A DNA stretch of 64,000 bases. It comes from Meconema thalassinum (lineage: Eukaryota; Arthropoda; Insecta; Orthoptera; Tettigoniidae). The number at the start of each line of letters is the position of its first letter. Within the stretch, counting starts at the first letter, position 1. Below are positions 47,152 through 58,406 of this stretch, in pieces. Below the pieces are notes generated by a model. It saw only the letters and a program-made list of their open reading frames with translations, did no database searches and was not told the DNA's origin. The stretch lies in contig OX336389.2 in NCBI GenBank assembly GCA_946902985.2, positions 977,960,084 to 978,024,083 of the forward strand. Reading direction: 5' to 3'. Position numbers and translations under genes: made by a program.

Positions 47152-47949
47152 CAGTAGAACGTCGTTTATCCGGACGTCAAACAACCGGAACGTCAATTAT
47201 CCGAATGATAAAAAAAAAAAAAGGACGGAAGTGCGCGCTGCCTACAGTAGTGAGTCGGTTCTCGTTTTCAATTGTTGTCCCTGTTGTCTCCTACAGTTTG
47301 TTTTCTCTATAATGTTTCAACGTGTTACAGTATGTGAGTGTGCATAAAACTGTACTGAATTACAATGTGAAAATGGCTTCTACGAGTGGCAAAAAAGGGA
47401 AAACAAAATGTTTTATCGATTGAAAGGAAGGAAGCTTGTAGTTTAACGTGACCATTAATCTAGAGATCATGAGCCACGGGACCTCCTTTTTACGTGGAAT
47501 CCGAACCACAGGACGTGGCATTTCACTTCGAAAAATTATCGATTGAGAATGAGGTGGAGATCATTAATGAACTGAATAAAGGTGACAGTGTGCAGTGTCG
47601 AATGAAAACTTACAGTGTTCGAAAAACCACAACTTATGATTAGAAGAACCGAAAATGTAAAAATCTGAATTATGCATCGAAGTTAGGTAGTGAAGAAGTG
47701 TCAAAAAAGAGAAAAATCATGAGATCAGCTTCGGATGAAAAATTGGATGAAGTGGCGTACTTTTTTTTCATTCAGACAATACGTAAGGGATATCCCATTT
47801 CTGGACCTTTGTTATGCGAGAAAGCGTTGCAACTAAATGAGAAGCCTGGTGGTTCTCCCTGTGAAATGAACGCATGTTCGATTATCCGGAAAAATCGTTA
47901 TCCGGAACACTTTCGGTCCCAATTAGTCCCAATAAACGACGTTCTACTG
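47152..47949 (+). mobile_element. Small non-autonomous pogo element
   Basis: CAGTAGAACGTCGTTTAT at 47152 and its inverse ending at 47949 are flanked by TA. The element keeps only the CENP-B type DNA-binding part of a transposase (47698-47870), with KKRKIMRSASDEKL and KGYPISGPLLCEKALQL. A SINE (47424-47535) is inserted in its left half. Confidence 0.93.
47424..47535 (-). mobile_element. 5'-truncated SINE inside the small pogo element
   Basis: The duplication TTATCGATTGA is at 47413-47423 and 47536-47546. The 112-bp insert matches the 3' two-thirds of the SINE at 61872-62043 and lacks the tRNA-like head. Its tail on the minus strand is a CTTCC repeat. Confidence 0.93.
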
Positions 47950-48028
47950 TAGACGGTTGGAAATATGCATCAATTGTCCTTTGCTTTTTACGGTTGAGCG
48001 ACACTTTGTGAACTTGTTCCTGTAACCT

Positions 48029-50513
48029 TCATAAAACTAAGACATCGTTAGCAGAGACGCCATTTTCCTCTGCCCAGGCAATTGACGTGGCAAACGAGGA
48101 AATGGCCACATCGTGAGAGATTGATTGTACAGCCGCAGTCACTTCTCCTTCGACCTGTTTCTCGTCCTCTTCCTCTCTTGCCACTTCCTCTATGATGTCA
48201 TCTTCTGTCATAAACTAGTTGTTTTCGTCATCTTCACCGGTAAGCCACACGCCTACGTCATCATTTGTCAATGCGTTATCCGGTGAATCCACGAGTTGTT
48301 TGTTGACCACGTCTCACAGTAGATTAATCTCCCTCTCTTCAATGGCTTTCTTTTTCGGCTCATCTTTTTTGTACTGATCCAGTAGTGTCATGTCCGGCCA
48401 TAGGGGTTTCCAAGAGCAAACGAGGACTTTCTCGTTAAGATTTTCCCAAGCATTAGCGAGCGAGTAAACCACATCTTTCAGGTTTATTTCTTTCAAGGAT
48501 TTAATCACACTTTCGTCTTTAGACAACACATTGTACAATAAGCTCTTTTAGTATTGCATTTTAATCGCCTGGATAACGTTCTGGTCCACTGCTTGTAAGT
48601 GAGGGGTCACATTCGGCGATAAGAACATCACATGAATAAAACAGTCGGCTGAATTCAACTCATCTTCACGGGGTGGCCAGGGCAGTTGTCTAAGATAAGC
48701 AAAGCTTTTTCTGGTAGTTTCCACTCCTTCAAAATTCTTTTAACTGAGGGTTTAAAATGTTCATTAAACCATTCAGTGAATAAGGACTTATTCATCCACC
48801 CTTTGCTCTGGCTCATGTAATCAACAGGAAGTTTGACGTTTTAAATGCCCTAGGACTCTCCGCCTTACCTATGACTAGCATTGTCACCTTATGTGCACCG
48901 CTTGCATTTGAACAAAGCATGAAAGTGACCCTATGCTTAGCCAATTTTCGTCCAGGAGCACTAGCTTCTCCACGATGCACTAATGTTTTTAGACTATTTT
49001 CAATTTTGAAAAAATACGCTTACGAGATCACCTTTTGTCCATGTGTGTGTGCCCCTCCCCCAAATAACTTCTTAACGGCTGGAGAGATTTCAATGAAACT
49101 CGGTAATTTCATAGCACTATTCCGGACGACCCCGAGCGTGCCCTTCAAATTTTGTTACGTCTTACCAATCCAACATGGCGGCTGTGCGAAATATTTCACC
49201 AGCATTCAATATCTCCGAAACTATTACCGATATCACCCAGGAATTTTTTACGGTGATAAAGGGAACTACTAGAAGTTCACCTATGTGACTTTCGAAAAAC
49301 TGGTAACTACAAAACCAACATGGCGGCCAAGCGAAGTTGCGACTTTTAAATAGATGTTTCTCGCGATTTAACCGACCAAACGCAATACAACTTGGTAGAG
49401 TATATGTTTATACACATTGTAATGCACCGACATCTAACTTCGTTCAATTGTTTACATAACAAATATTTCACAGGCATTCTATATCTCTGAAACTATTAGC
49501 TGTATCACCCTGAAATTTTGTACGGAGATAAAGGGCACTACTTGAAGTTCATCTATAAGACTTTCAAAAACCGGTTTACAAAACGAACATGGTGGACAAG
49601 AGAATTTGAAAATTTTAAATAGAACTTTCTCGTGATTTAATGTTCCAAACGCAATGAAACTTCGTACAGGAAATGTTTATACACATTGTAATGCACTGGT
49701 ATCTAATTTAGTTCAATTGTTTACATAACCTAAAGATGGCGGCTGTGCGAATTTAAAAATTAAGTTTTTATTTCTTGTGTCGTAATCATGTGATCGAAGT
49801 GAAAGTTTGAATAATGAACCTATGCAAGAATTTTCCTTTAATGGTACATGACTCTATGGCCTATACATTTAACAATCCAACATGGTGATCATCCGAAATA
49901 TTTAGACGGCTCTGAATATCTACGAATCTATTATGGCAGTCAAACTGAATTTTTTATGTTCATAGGGGCTATGAACGTAAGTTCTCCCATTGTAAACTTG
50001 GTCAGTAGTTAAATCCATTTCTCGGATAACCTGTTTGAACCTTTCTTTATATGGCTCAACAGCGCTTTCGTCACATTGAAGTATCTCACCCGTTGTACAT
50101 AGCAGTCTAATTCCAAAACGTCGTTTGAATTTCTGCAACCATCCTCGCTGGTTTGGAAATCATCATTTTTTGTAATTTTCCGGTAAAATTCCCTAGCCAT
50201 TCCTTTAAGGATTTCACCAGAAATTGGTGTATGCCTACCATGTTCTTGTAAAAAACAAGTATAGAGGCTATCATCAACTTTAGGATTTTCACCAGCTTTC
50301 AATGTCTGGCGTTTACTTTTTAAATTTTCATTAGTCTTAAAAACGACTTTATTTTATCACTGTTTTTTCTTATGTCATGAACTGTAGCTCGACCAACACT
50401 GTATTCGTTAGCAACACTAGTTAACGTTTCGCCCTTTTCAAGCCACTTTAGGTTTTCATGTTTATCTAACAAAGATAGAGTTTTAGGTTTACGTTTTTTC
50501 TGCATGGATGCCA
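48029..50513 (-). pseudogene. jerky-like pogo transposase, interrupted
   Basis: Minus strand, N to C: KKRKPKTLSLLDKHENLKWL and VANEYSVGRATVHDIRK (first HTH, about 50510-50330), HGRHTPISGEILKGMAREF (second HTH, 50250), and QVYNG (about 50000, start of the NxDET box). A ~1-kb repeat block then interrupts the core. Coding resumes at about 48990 with HRGEASAPGRKLAKHRVTF, followed by LLILDNCPGHPVKM (second catalytic Asp, about 48690). The C-terminal LKDVVYSLANAWENL (48470) and an acidic tail near 48029-48211 close it. Several stops and frameshifts are present. Confidence 0.87.
48995..49990. repeat. Insertion containing ~272-bp tandem repeats
   Basis: Two adjacent units, about 49186-49460 and 49461-49732, share TTTATACACATTGTAATGCA, GTTCAATTGTTTACATAAC and AATATTTCAC in the same order. 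A partial third unit begins near 49875 (ATCCAACATGG). ACATGGCGGC-type motifs recur. The block interrupts the transposase between its first and second catalytic residues; I see no clear target duplication. Confidence 0.75.
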
Positions 50514-50763
50514 TCTTCAACACGACACTACTACAGTACAACTGTCCTACACTAAGCACCTGAGGGGGTTGGGGGGCGTGCGTGAGTCATCGATCTTGGC
50601 GCCAATGCATTGTTTACTCAGACACTAGTCTTGTCGCTGCGTGGGAAACATTGTACAGTATTGGGAACACATTATCAAATCAAGTGTTGAGCTCGTACTC
50701 GAATACGAAACGCCGGATTACTGGGAGTGCCGGAGAGCTGAGATGCCGGATTACAGAGGGAGT

Positions 50764-51004
50764 GAAAATGAAAATCCACAGCCTGCTTCCTGTCTCCGAC
50801 CGGGTCAGGAATGGAATGAATGAAGCCCCCATCTAGCGGCGAGGATATGAACTGTGCCGGCTGCCGAAGTCTGTCGCACTCCTCTGGGGCAATGATTCAA
50901 TGCATGACAAATGAAATGAAATGATAGTGGAGAGTGTTGCTGGAATGAAATTGTGACAGGAAAAACCGGAGTACCCGGAGAAAAACCTGCCTGTGCAGTT
51001 TTGA
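50764..51004 (-). mobile_element. 5'-truncated SINE copy
   Basis: This matches the body and 3' end of the SINE at 58062-58393, for example CCATCTAGCGGCGAGG and CGGAGTACCCGGAG, on the opposite strand. The tRNA-like head is missing. It abuts the right end of the preceding pogo element; no certain target duplication was found. Confidence 0.88.
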
Positions 51005-52590
51005 AATGTATCATTTACCACTCCTGTGGATTGTAATTCTGTGAAAAGTTTCGAGACGCTGAGGCCATGGAAAGTAGTTAAGTTGGAAAAGTTGTTAATT
51101 TGGGGACATTAATTGCCCCGTGCCTGTTGATGTGTCTCACATGACGCCTGTCGGTGTTCATAGTAGTGCTGTAGAACTCTGTTGTAGACTTTGGCAGTCG
51201 TTTGGTTTTCTTGGAAGTGTGAGAGTGTGAATTTGGTTGGTATTTGTGTTATTTTTATGGTGGACCACGTTAACTTGGGTGAGTTTGGAGATTTGGTATT
51301 ATGCTAATGTTGTGCTCATTTTTGAATTTTGTGAAGCATTTGTACATTCCTTTTGGTAGTAATGAGGTACAGCCTGTGTACAAGGTTGGTAGGTTGGTTG
51401 GTTGTTGAATTCAGTTTCTGCTTGGGTTTCGTTCCTTGTGGTAGCAGTTTGAACTGTTTGTCGTTTGGAAAGATTATTTTTCCTTTGAGATTGTAAATTT
51501 ACGGTATTGTTTTTTGGCTATGTAACACCATTCTTTGTTTAGGTGTGGTCACCTAGGTGTCCTGAGTTCTATTCCCATCCTCTGGTAACTGTTGTAACGT
51601 TGATGTTTGTAATTTTGGTGGAATTAGCATTGGTCATAGGCGAGTGCTGTAATTCAAACGTGGTCCCCATGGTTTCTTGTCTTCGTGGATGTTGGTTGCC
51701 GTTTCCGGCTTTCCTCGTGTGGCCACCGTGGGCGGTTAGGGGCAGTAACTTGCGATATGAGACAAGGGCTTTTCTTTTGTAAATGTCGTGTGTTTCATAT
51801 ACTGGGACGATCCAAGGTTGAATGGTTTGTATGTTGTGTAACTATTTTAATTATGTCTTGCTTTCTCTGGTGGTTCTGTGTTCACATATTGCGCGAGGCC
51901 CATCTAGTAAATTTCATAAATTTTTCAATTGTTTAACTGTTTTGGAGGGGAAACTAGCAACTCCCTTTTGGTAGGTTCCCTGTAAACTTTTGGGTTCCCA
52001 TGTCATTATAAAATCATTTCTGTAAAATGCTGTTAATATTATGTAATTGTCATTGATGTTTTTGGATTTTTTCTATTAACTTCTGTGCTTCGGTAAAGTG
52101 GTTGCCCCTTCCAGTGAATGCCTTCAGTGGACCTTTTATTAAGCCCTGAACTAAACAACATATAAACTCCTAAGTGAGCTTCGTGCAATACTGAACAAAA
52201 TCCTCGTGTGAATTTTCGTTCCCCCAATAACTAGGGTGGTGTAGTCTTGCTCAATGCTAGCTTGCTAGCCCGGAGCACTAGTTCCCTGTAAGGGAACCTT
52301 AGCTGGAACTAAGCTGGAGTGATAAGAGGCGACGTGCTGGTCCCTGTCCCGGAGTGTCAACCTGGACTTGTTACTGCTGTACTATGTATGTTTCAGCCGG
52401 GATTCCACAATTTGATTGAAGTACTCCCAACCTAAGGCCTGGGTTGGAGGTACCATACCAGGAATGTTGGAGTTTTCTACCTCAGGGTCCCACTTCAGGA
52501 TCTGCTGGCGGCTCTTGGAGGGGCCCTTCGACTGCCAAGGTGTCTAGCTGTTCACCATGTCTTTAGCTCCTGTCCCATGGTGAAGGTTGT
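51005..52590 (+). other. 3' non-coding part of the LTR retrotransposon
   Basis: G/T-rich sequence with no convincing open frame. It leads directly to the polypurine tract. An envelope gene would be expected here if the element were retrovirus-like; none is seen. Confidence 0.6.
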
Positions 52591-52601
52591 GGGGGGGAGA
52601 A
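52591..52601 (+). promoter_or_regulatory. Polypurine tract of the LTR retrotransposon
   Basis: GGGGGGGAGAA lies immediately before the 3' LTR. It would prime plus-strand DNA synthesis. Its position fixes the start of the 3' LTR. Confidence 0.9.
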
Positions 52602-54591
52602 TGTGCCAATTACATTGTCACAAGGAACAATTAGTATTCGAACCCAGGAAGAATTCATTCTTCCAGCTACTCTGGGGGTCGAAACTTGTACTTGAGAATT
52701 GCAAACCCTGGACTTATGTTCATGCAGATTGTACAACCCTAAGTGCAGCAAGAAATTCCTTATTTCCCACTGCATTTACTTCCAAATCTGGGATTGGACT
52801 AGTGTATTTAAACTTGTGCACCCCTGCTAACATTGAACAGCCCTGTAGGAAATGAGAAAAGCTTCAGTTCCCACGCTTCTGAGCCCCCTGTTACCGGCAA
52901 CATTGTACTGCCTTAAAACGCAATAGGTCTGACAACACAGCCCTGTGGGAAATGAGAAAAGCTTCAGTTCCCACGCTTAGAGCCCCATGTCACCGGCAAC
53001 ATTGTACTGCATTACGGCACAATAGACGATGTATGACAACACTGTTTTGATTAATAACCAATGCTGCCAACATAGGATAACTTGCACTCCATTGTGTGCT
53101 GGGCCGTACAGGTCATTCTGCGCCTCTGCCAGGTTGGCAAACTCGCCTGAGTGACGCGTTTTGGCGCGTATTGTGCTGGACTGAAGCGGACTGGATATAA
53201 CGGCGTCATTCAATCAAGTACTACTACCGACTGAAGACGTGTAGCTAAGCGCTCCGGGGGAAGCCTCATGGGTTGCCCCAGGAGGCACGAGGAGAATCAA
53301 GGTAATGTGCGGTTAATAACTTTTGGAAAGGGCACAAAACCGCGGAAGAACGGCGTGTGTAATTCTCGCGTTTAGTCGAGAAAACTTTCGCCCAAAAAAA
53401 AACTAACTTTAGACTATTGCATCACTTACTGAGTGTGATATTTTTCTTGTGCCAAGAGACTAACTTTAATTTGAGCAAATTCAAGGCTTGGGGTGGCCGG
53501 GCGAATTATCTTGTTACTTTAACAGCTAAGTTTGGTTCCTTGTTAATTTAGTTTTTCTTTACGTCAGGGGAAAAGTTCTCTCCACGCACGGCCACCCTAA
53601 GGTCTTAATATCCTGTTTGCGGGCAATATTATAGCCTTCAATTTAAATTTGTGTGTATTATGTTGTTATGCAATTCCTTATGTATTTTGGGCTGGGCAAA
53701 CAGTTCGGTTTCCTTTCCTTGTTCCTTGAAGTGGGGGGGGGCCTCGTGGTCGTAACCTTTGTTAGACAAGTCAGAGTCCCCTTGTGTAAAGATTCTAGGC
53801 TGGCGAGTCGGACAGTACAGTCGCAATAAATGGCTCTTAACCTCTAACATGTAACACCTTCTCGGCAACTGTATTTGTTACAGTATCTTATTTTAATTGT
53901 TTAACTTGGTTGTTCCCGGGGAACATTTCTTGTGACTTCGATTAAAATTTCTTGTGACTTCCATTAAAATTTCTTGTGACTTTAGTTAACATTTCTTGTG
54001 ACTTTAGTTAACATTTCTTGTGACTTCGATTAACATTTCTTGTGACTTTAGTTAACATTTCTTGTGACTTCGATTAACATTTCTTGTGAACATTGATTCT
54101 CTTAATGCATTTCTTCTTGTGTGTCTTCGAGGGGATTCATATCCATGCTTGTACTGTCAATGCGGAGGTCGTTTTGCATTTTGCTTTCACCGCTGGTATT
54201 TGTGTCGAGTTTTAACACATTTTTTCCTTTGGGGTTTTCATCCACCTTCCCCATATATTTTCATTTCTAGTCGAGCTAGGCCGTGTTTTGTTAATGTACC
54301 TGTATGTGAATTTATTCATGATGCCCTTGGTTCTTTGTGTACCTACATGTATAACTTCTTATCTTAATTATATTTTTGTCAGAGTTACCCATTGCTCTTT
54401 TATTCCATGCATGCAGTCTATTCCCAACCGGACCCCTGCTGTCGCATCAGCCGTCCACTCAACAGGTTAAATCCTGGAGTACCACTATATTCCATGATAT
54501 TTTGAACGCAGTGTCTTAAATCCTGGAATGAGGGCACTGCTCAGCTCTGGACCTCGTGGCGAATGTCGCAGGTTAGGGTAGGAGTGGCACA
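52602..54591 (+). repeat. 3' LTR, 1990 bp
   Basis: It begins TGTGCCAATTACATTG and ends TGGCACA, followed by the ATAAT duplication. It shows the uninterrupted forms of both insertion sites in the 5' LTR. It contains a ~100-bp tandem duplication near 52839-53042 and eight copies of an ATTTCTTGTGACTT unit (about 53923-54100). AATAAA at 53825 is a possible polyadenylation signal. Confidence 0.95.
53923..54100 (+). repeat. 22-bp minisatellite in the 3' LTR
   Basis: Eight tandem units of ATTTCTTGTGACTTYRRTTA are present, against three diverged units at 38623-38690 in the 5' LTR. The change happened after integration or during the last round of reverse transcription. Confidence 0.9.
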
Positions 54592-54729
54592 ATAATATTT
54601 CATTAGTCGTTAATTACTGCGGAACTGTTAATAGTTTGTCATTAAAAAAAGGACCTTTGCAATGTTTACTAAATGCATTATAAGATGTCAACATACTACA
54701 CAATATTCTTTGCGGTGGTTTGCATGATG

Positions 54730-55041
54730 CCGGTCCCGTGGTATTGGGGTAGTGTGTTTGCCTCTCACCCGGAACCAGGGCTTGATTCTTGGTTCCGTCA
54801 GGGATTTTAGTAACTGACATGAGGGCTGGAACACGATGTACTCAACCTCGTGAGGACAATTGAGTAGCTGTTTGACGGTGAGGCAGCACCCCGGTTGTAG
54901 AAAAGAAGATTAACTGCCGAGGGGATCCAATGTGCTGACAACGCGTCACCCCACAATCTGTAGGCTGAATGGCTCGGCAGCGGTCGCTAGGTACACCAAG
55001 GACCTTCCTGGGCTGTGGTGCACCACGGGGTTGGTTTGCTT
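54730..55041 (+). mobile_element. tRNA-derived SINE, older copy
   Basis: This is a homologue of 43226-43549 on the opposite strand, with GCCGGTCCCGTGGTATTGGG at the head and CACGGGGTTGG near the tail. An imperfect 15-bp duplication flanks it: GTGGTTTGCATGATG at 54715-54729 and GTGGTCTGCACGATG at 55042-55056. The B box is degraded (GGGCTTGATTC). It lies just outside the LTR retrotransposon. Confidence 0.88.
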
Positions 55042-55056
55042 GTGGTCTGCACGATG

Positions 55057-56360
55057 TAAAATGAGTATAAATGAATCATTGTACGTTATCACTGAAACAT
55101 TGGTCTGCATCTGATATGGTTCAACATCAAATCCAGACATTTCGAAAATACAACCGCTTAAATTTAACAAATGCTAGTAGTTATTGTATTCAATAATATA
55201 ATTTATTTAAACTATGTGTTCGCATTTGCGAATAAATTAATTAATTTTTCAAGTTTTTGTGAAGTGTCAAGTCAGACAAAAAAAAAAATTCATAACCTCT
55301 TTCTGGTCACCACGTGTACGTGACATTTGATTTTGTAATAATTCCTTTATTTCAAATCAAGTATTTTGAAAATTAATTACATATTTTTTCACTAGTCCTT
55401 CTCGCTTTAAGACATTTTTCCAAGTGTTATAGCAATGCACTACGGTCGTTCTACGCGCAATGAAACCTCGTGTGCATCTGGATGCCATAGCTGCGCACTC
55501 ATTGGCCGGCCTCCTCACCTCAGCCTAGCTTCGGCCAATCACCGCGCGACTTCATCACTACGTCATATGGAAGCTTCGAGACCTTCAGCTTGTTGACTAT
55601 TTAAGCAGCCTGCTGAACTGTCAACTTTGTGATTTTCTTGGCAGACCCAGAGCTGCCCACCAGTCTTGCATACCGGACTTAAAACTTCATCTAGAACTGA
55701 TATATCATCGTAAACTCTGTATAAGGAAGTAATTTCCACACTTCAAAGTCTTTAAGACAACTTAAACTTAGTGATCAATCTTTGGTCACCATCTTTGTGT
55801 TTCCACGACATGTTGGAAAATGAACATTCTTGTATGTGAAATTTACATCATTTGTGCAACGAAAGAACTATTTTGTACGCAGTTACGACAACGTTAATGG
55901 TTACAACCTACGTTTTAGTCTTCAATGGCTTACTCTAAAGCTCTACTTTTTGTGAATTCTATTACTACGTGTGACATAACTAAGGTCATCTCTACTTCGC
56001 ACTCAAGTGTACTACGTGACATATCTATTGTCTTCAAATATTTAGGTTGCTAACCTACTCCACAACTAAGATAAGTAATCTGTTGTTTATACATAACCTG
56101 TATGTTGCGAAATGTAATTTGCTGTTCAACGGTGCTATTTTCTTGCCTTCCGAGGACAGAATACGTAGCATCTTACCTTTGACATTTTCTTGCAAAATTA
56201 ACGTAACGGCTTGCTTTCGACATTTTCCCTTTGGAAAAAATTTCATGGTTCACTTTCAGGTATTACATGCCTACATGCTTCTGCCATTTCACTTCCTTTG
56301 GAAACATTTCATGGCTTACTTTTTTGTGCATTTTTGCAACTCACATGACTTTTCCATTTC
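55057..56360. other. No supported gene; promoter-like GC-rich patch
   Basis: Mostly AT-rich sequence. A GC-richer stretch at 55440-55680 contains ATTGGCC, CCAATCA and a TATTTAAG box (55598-55605), which looks like a promoter or an LTR U3 region, but no partner LTR or coding sequence was found. Confidence 0.35.
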
Positions 56361-56417
56361 ATAAGGTTCAGCAGGATTAGGCCCCTGACCGCCATGGCTC
56401 CTTCTATAGGCCATGGC
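56361..56417 (+). repeat. First copy of a ~57-bp direct repeat
   Basis: ATAAGGTTCAGCAGGATTAG and GGCCCCTGACC recur at 61410-61466, on the other side of the hAT element. The two copies show what the empty target looks like and support the 5-bp duplication. Confidence 0.8.
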
Positions 56418-58061
56418 TTTTCTTTGTAACTGCTTTTACAGTTTTTCTTTCTTTATACATAAGCAGGGTGTCGAGCGTTGACCTTTCTTCAAATTCCCGT
56501 ATTTCCCGTACGAAAATCCACTAAATTCCCGTATATTTTAGAACCCTGTAAGACTAGAGTTCGCATACCGAATGGCTGAAAAATGAATCTTGAAGCGCGA
56601 ATCAAGATTTTCTGGTGTTAGTGTAACTGCATTTTTGCAAACACTTCCGCACTTGGTGATGGTGAGATTTAGGCCTAGTCCGTAGCGTGAGAAAAGCGCG
56701 CACACGCGAGTGAACTCTGACGCAGATGTGATGAGATGCTACCAACACAAATAAAATACCGTTTACCTGAGAAGAGCTGATATAAATGACTGTTTTACTG
56801 AGGAGGGTTGAGAGAGTAGAGAATAGGAGTGTCGCAAAATAAATATTTACTGGAAGTAACTGTATTGTTTGGTACCGTAACCGTATAGAGCTTCCACGAG
56901 TTAAAATGGCACCGAAGCTTATGCACAGCAAACTCCCGGTCCGCGAATCTCCATTTGATTTTCATTGGCAGTGAATCGTTCGTTCGTGATTATCTTCTTA
57001 ATTATTTCGGATTGTGGTTTTGTTTTTAGGCATTCAACTTATGAAATAAGAACTAGAGGGTTGGCCTTTCATGAATATTCCAAAGACAAGCTTCTCCTAA
57101 AAGAGTAATTAGTAAAACATCGCATCAGAGACGACCATAACAAACAGCTTGTCTACCAAGTGTGCGATTTGCACATTTCAAACGGCAGTGGTTTAATATA
57201 TCTTAGACTACAATAATTACGTTGGTGCAAATTAAATATGTTATATGTGAGAATATTATTATAATTTGCTATCCGGTTGTTTGAGACCCGTTTAAATGCT
57301 AAATTGTGACGGATGCTACGAGTTATAGACTATTCGCCGTACCGGTAAGCCTAATATTTACTAACAACGAGTCGTTTCTTCTTTAATATTTATTTAATCA
57401 TTATAATTATAATAACCTATCTATTAACCCTTATTTAACCAATAATCATTTTATAATTCTATACATATTCCAGGTATTGCAAGAAAGCGATATTTGATAG
57501 CACATGCGGTTCCACCTTAAAATCCAACCGTGCCCAGTTTTCAGTACCTATGGAAAATATTACCGTAAGTTAATAAACCAAACAACTGGCGACATTTTTT
57601 GTAAATGCTCATTTACATCTTCACCCTAGTCTACGTAAAGTACCATACGGTAATCACTGAAAGGGTAGGGGGGTTATGACCTCAATTTCACAAACGAACG
57701 AACCTCATTTTGCATGAATTATGGAACACGAATCCTAATGGAGGTATGTATTGTCTGCATTTGGAAATATGTTAGTCAATAATTTAAAACAAGATGCCAG
57801 AAAACTAAATACAAAAACTGCGTGCCTACTACGGTGTAAAGTTGCTCCGTGAAAAAAAAATACACCTCGCCAAGATTATACGACGTGCATACAGTTAAAT
57901 ACAATCATCCAATTAGAGAAACACTTTCTTTGTCACGATCTTATAAGCAATTCAAACATAAACTGATGTAATTTACGGGAAAATGTGCAATATTTAGAGA
58001 CTAGGAGTGTTGTATGTGGCACAACGTTAGCTGACATTTCGCATCATTAATACATAAGGAA

Positions 58062-58393
58062 AAGCCTCCGTGGCTTAGGCGGCAGCACGCCGGCCTCTCA
58101 CCGCTGGGTCCGTGGTTCAAATCCCGGTCACTCCATGTGAGATCTGTGCTGGACAAAACGGAGGCAGACAGGTTTTTCTCCGGGTACTCCGGTTTTCCCT
58201 GTCAAAATTTCATTCCAGCAACACTCTCCACTATCATTTCATTTCATCTGTCATTCATTTAATCATTGCCCCAGAGGAGTGCGTCAGGCCTCGGCAGCCG
58301 GCACAGTTCATATCCTCGCCGCTAGATGGGGGCTTCATTCATTCCATTCCTGACCCGGTCGGAGACTGGAAGCAGGCTGTGGATTTTCATTTC
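58062..58393 (+). mobile_element. Full-length tRNA-derived SINE with 13-bp duplication
   Basis: AATACATAAGGAA occurs at 58049-58061 and 58394-58406. The head has a clear A box (GTGGCTTAGGCGG) and B box (GTGGTTCAAATCCCGG), with spacing typical of pol III promoters. The body includes CCGGGTACTCCGGTTTTCC and the 3' end GGATTTTCATTTC. A truncated relative lies at 50764-51004. Confidence 0.96.
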
Positions 58394-58406
58394 AATACAT
58401 AAGGAA

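Larger units (their letters stand above)
46969..50762 (-). mobile_element. pogo/Tigger (jerky-like) element with nested repeats
   Basis: The left end CTCTCTTGGTAATCCGGCA and the right end, CTCCCTCTGTAATCCGGCA in reverse complement, are inverted repeats. CCGGATTACTGG motifs are repeated inside both ends. TA precedes the left end; the right TA is not preserved. The transposase is on the minus strand. A smaller pogo element (47152-47949) and a tandem-repeat block (about 48995-49990) have been added. Confidence 0.85.
35263..54591 (+). mobile_element. Ty3/gypsy LTR retrotransposon with nested insertions
   Basis: The element is framed by two ~2-kb LTRs that begin TGTGCCAATTACATTG and end in TGGCACA (TGGCACC in the 5' LTR). 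It is flanked by the 5-bp duplication ATAAT at 35258-35262 and 54592-54596. Internal order is gag, protease, RT, RNase H, integrase, then about 2 kb (excluding insertions) without an open frame, then a polypurine tract. No envelope gene was found. At least eight later insertions account for roughly 7.5 kb of the 19.3 kb. Confidence 0.95.

Noticed and set aside
46340..52590. Envelope gene of a retrovirus-like element
   Set aside because: No long frame or membrane-protein pattern exists between integrase and the polypurine tract once nested elements are removed.
53923..54100. CRISPR array
   Set aside because: Units are contiguous tandem repeats with no unique spacers, inside an LTR of a eukaryotic element.
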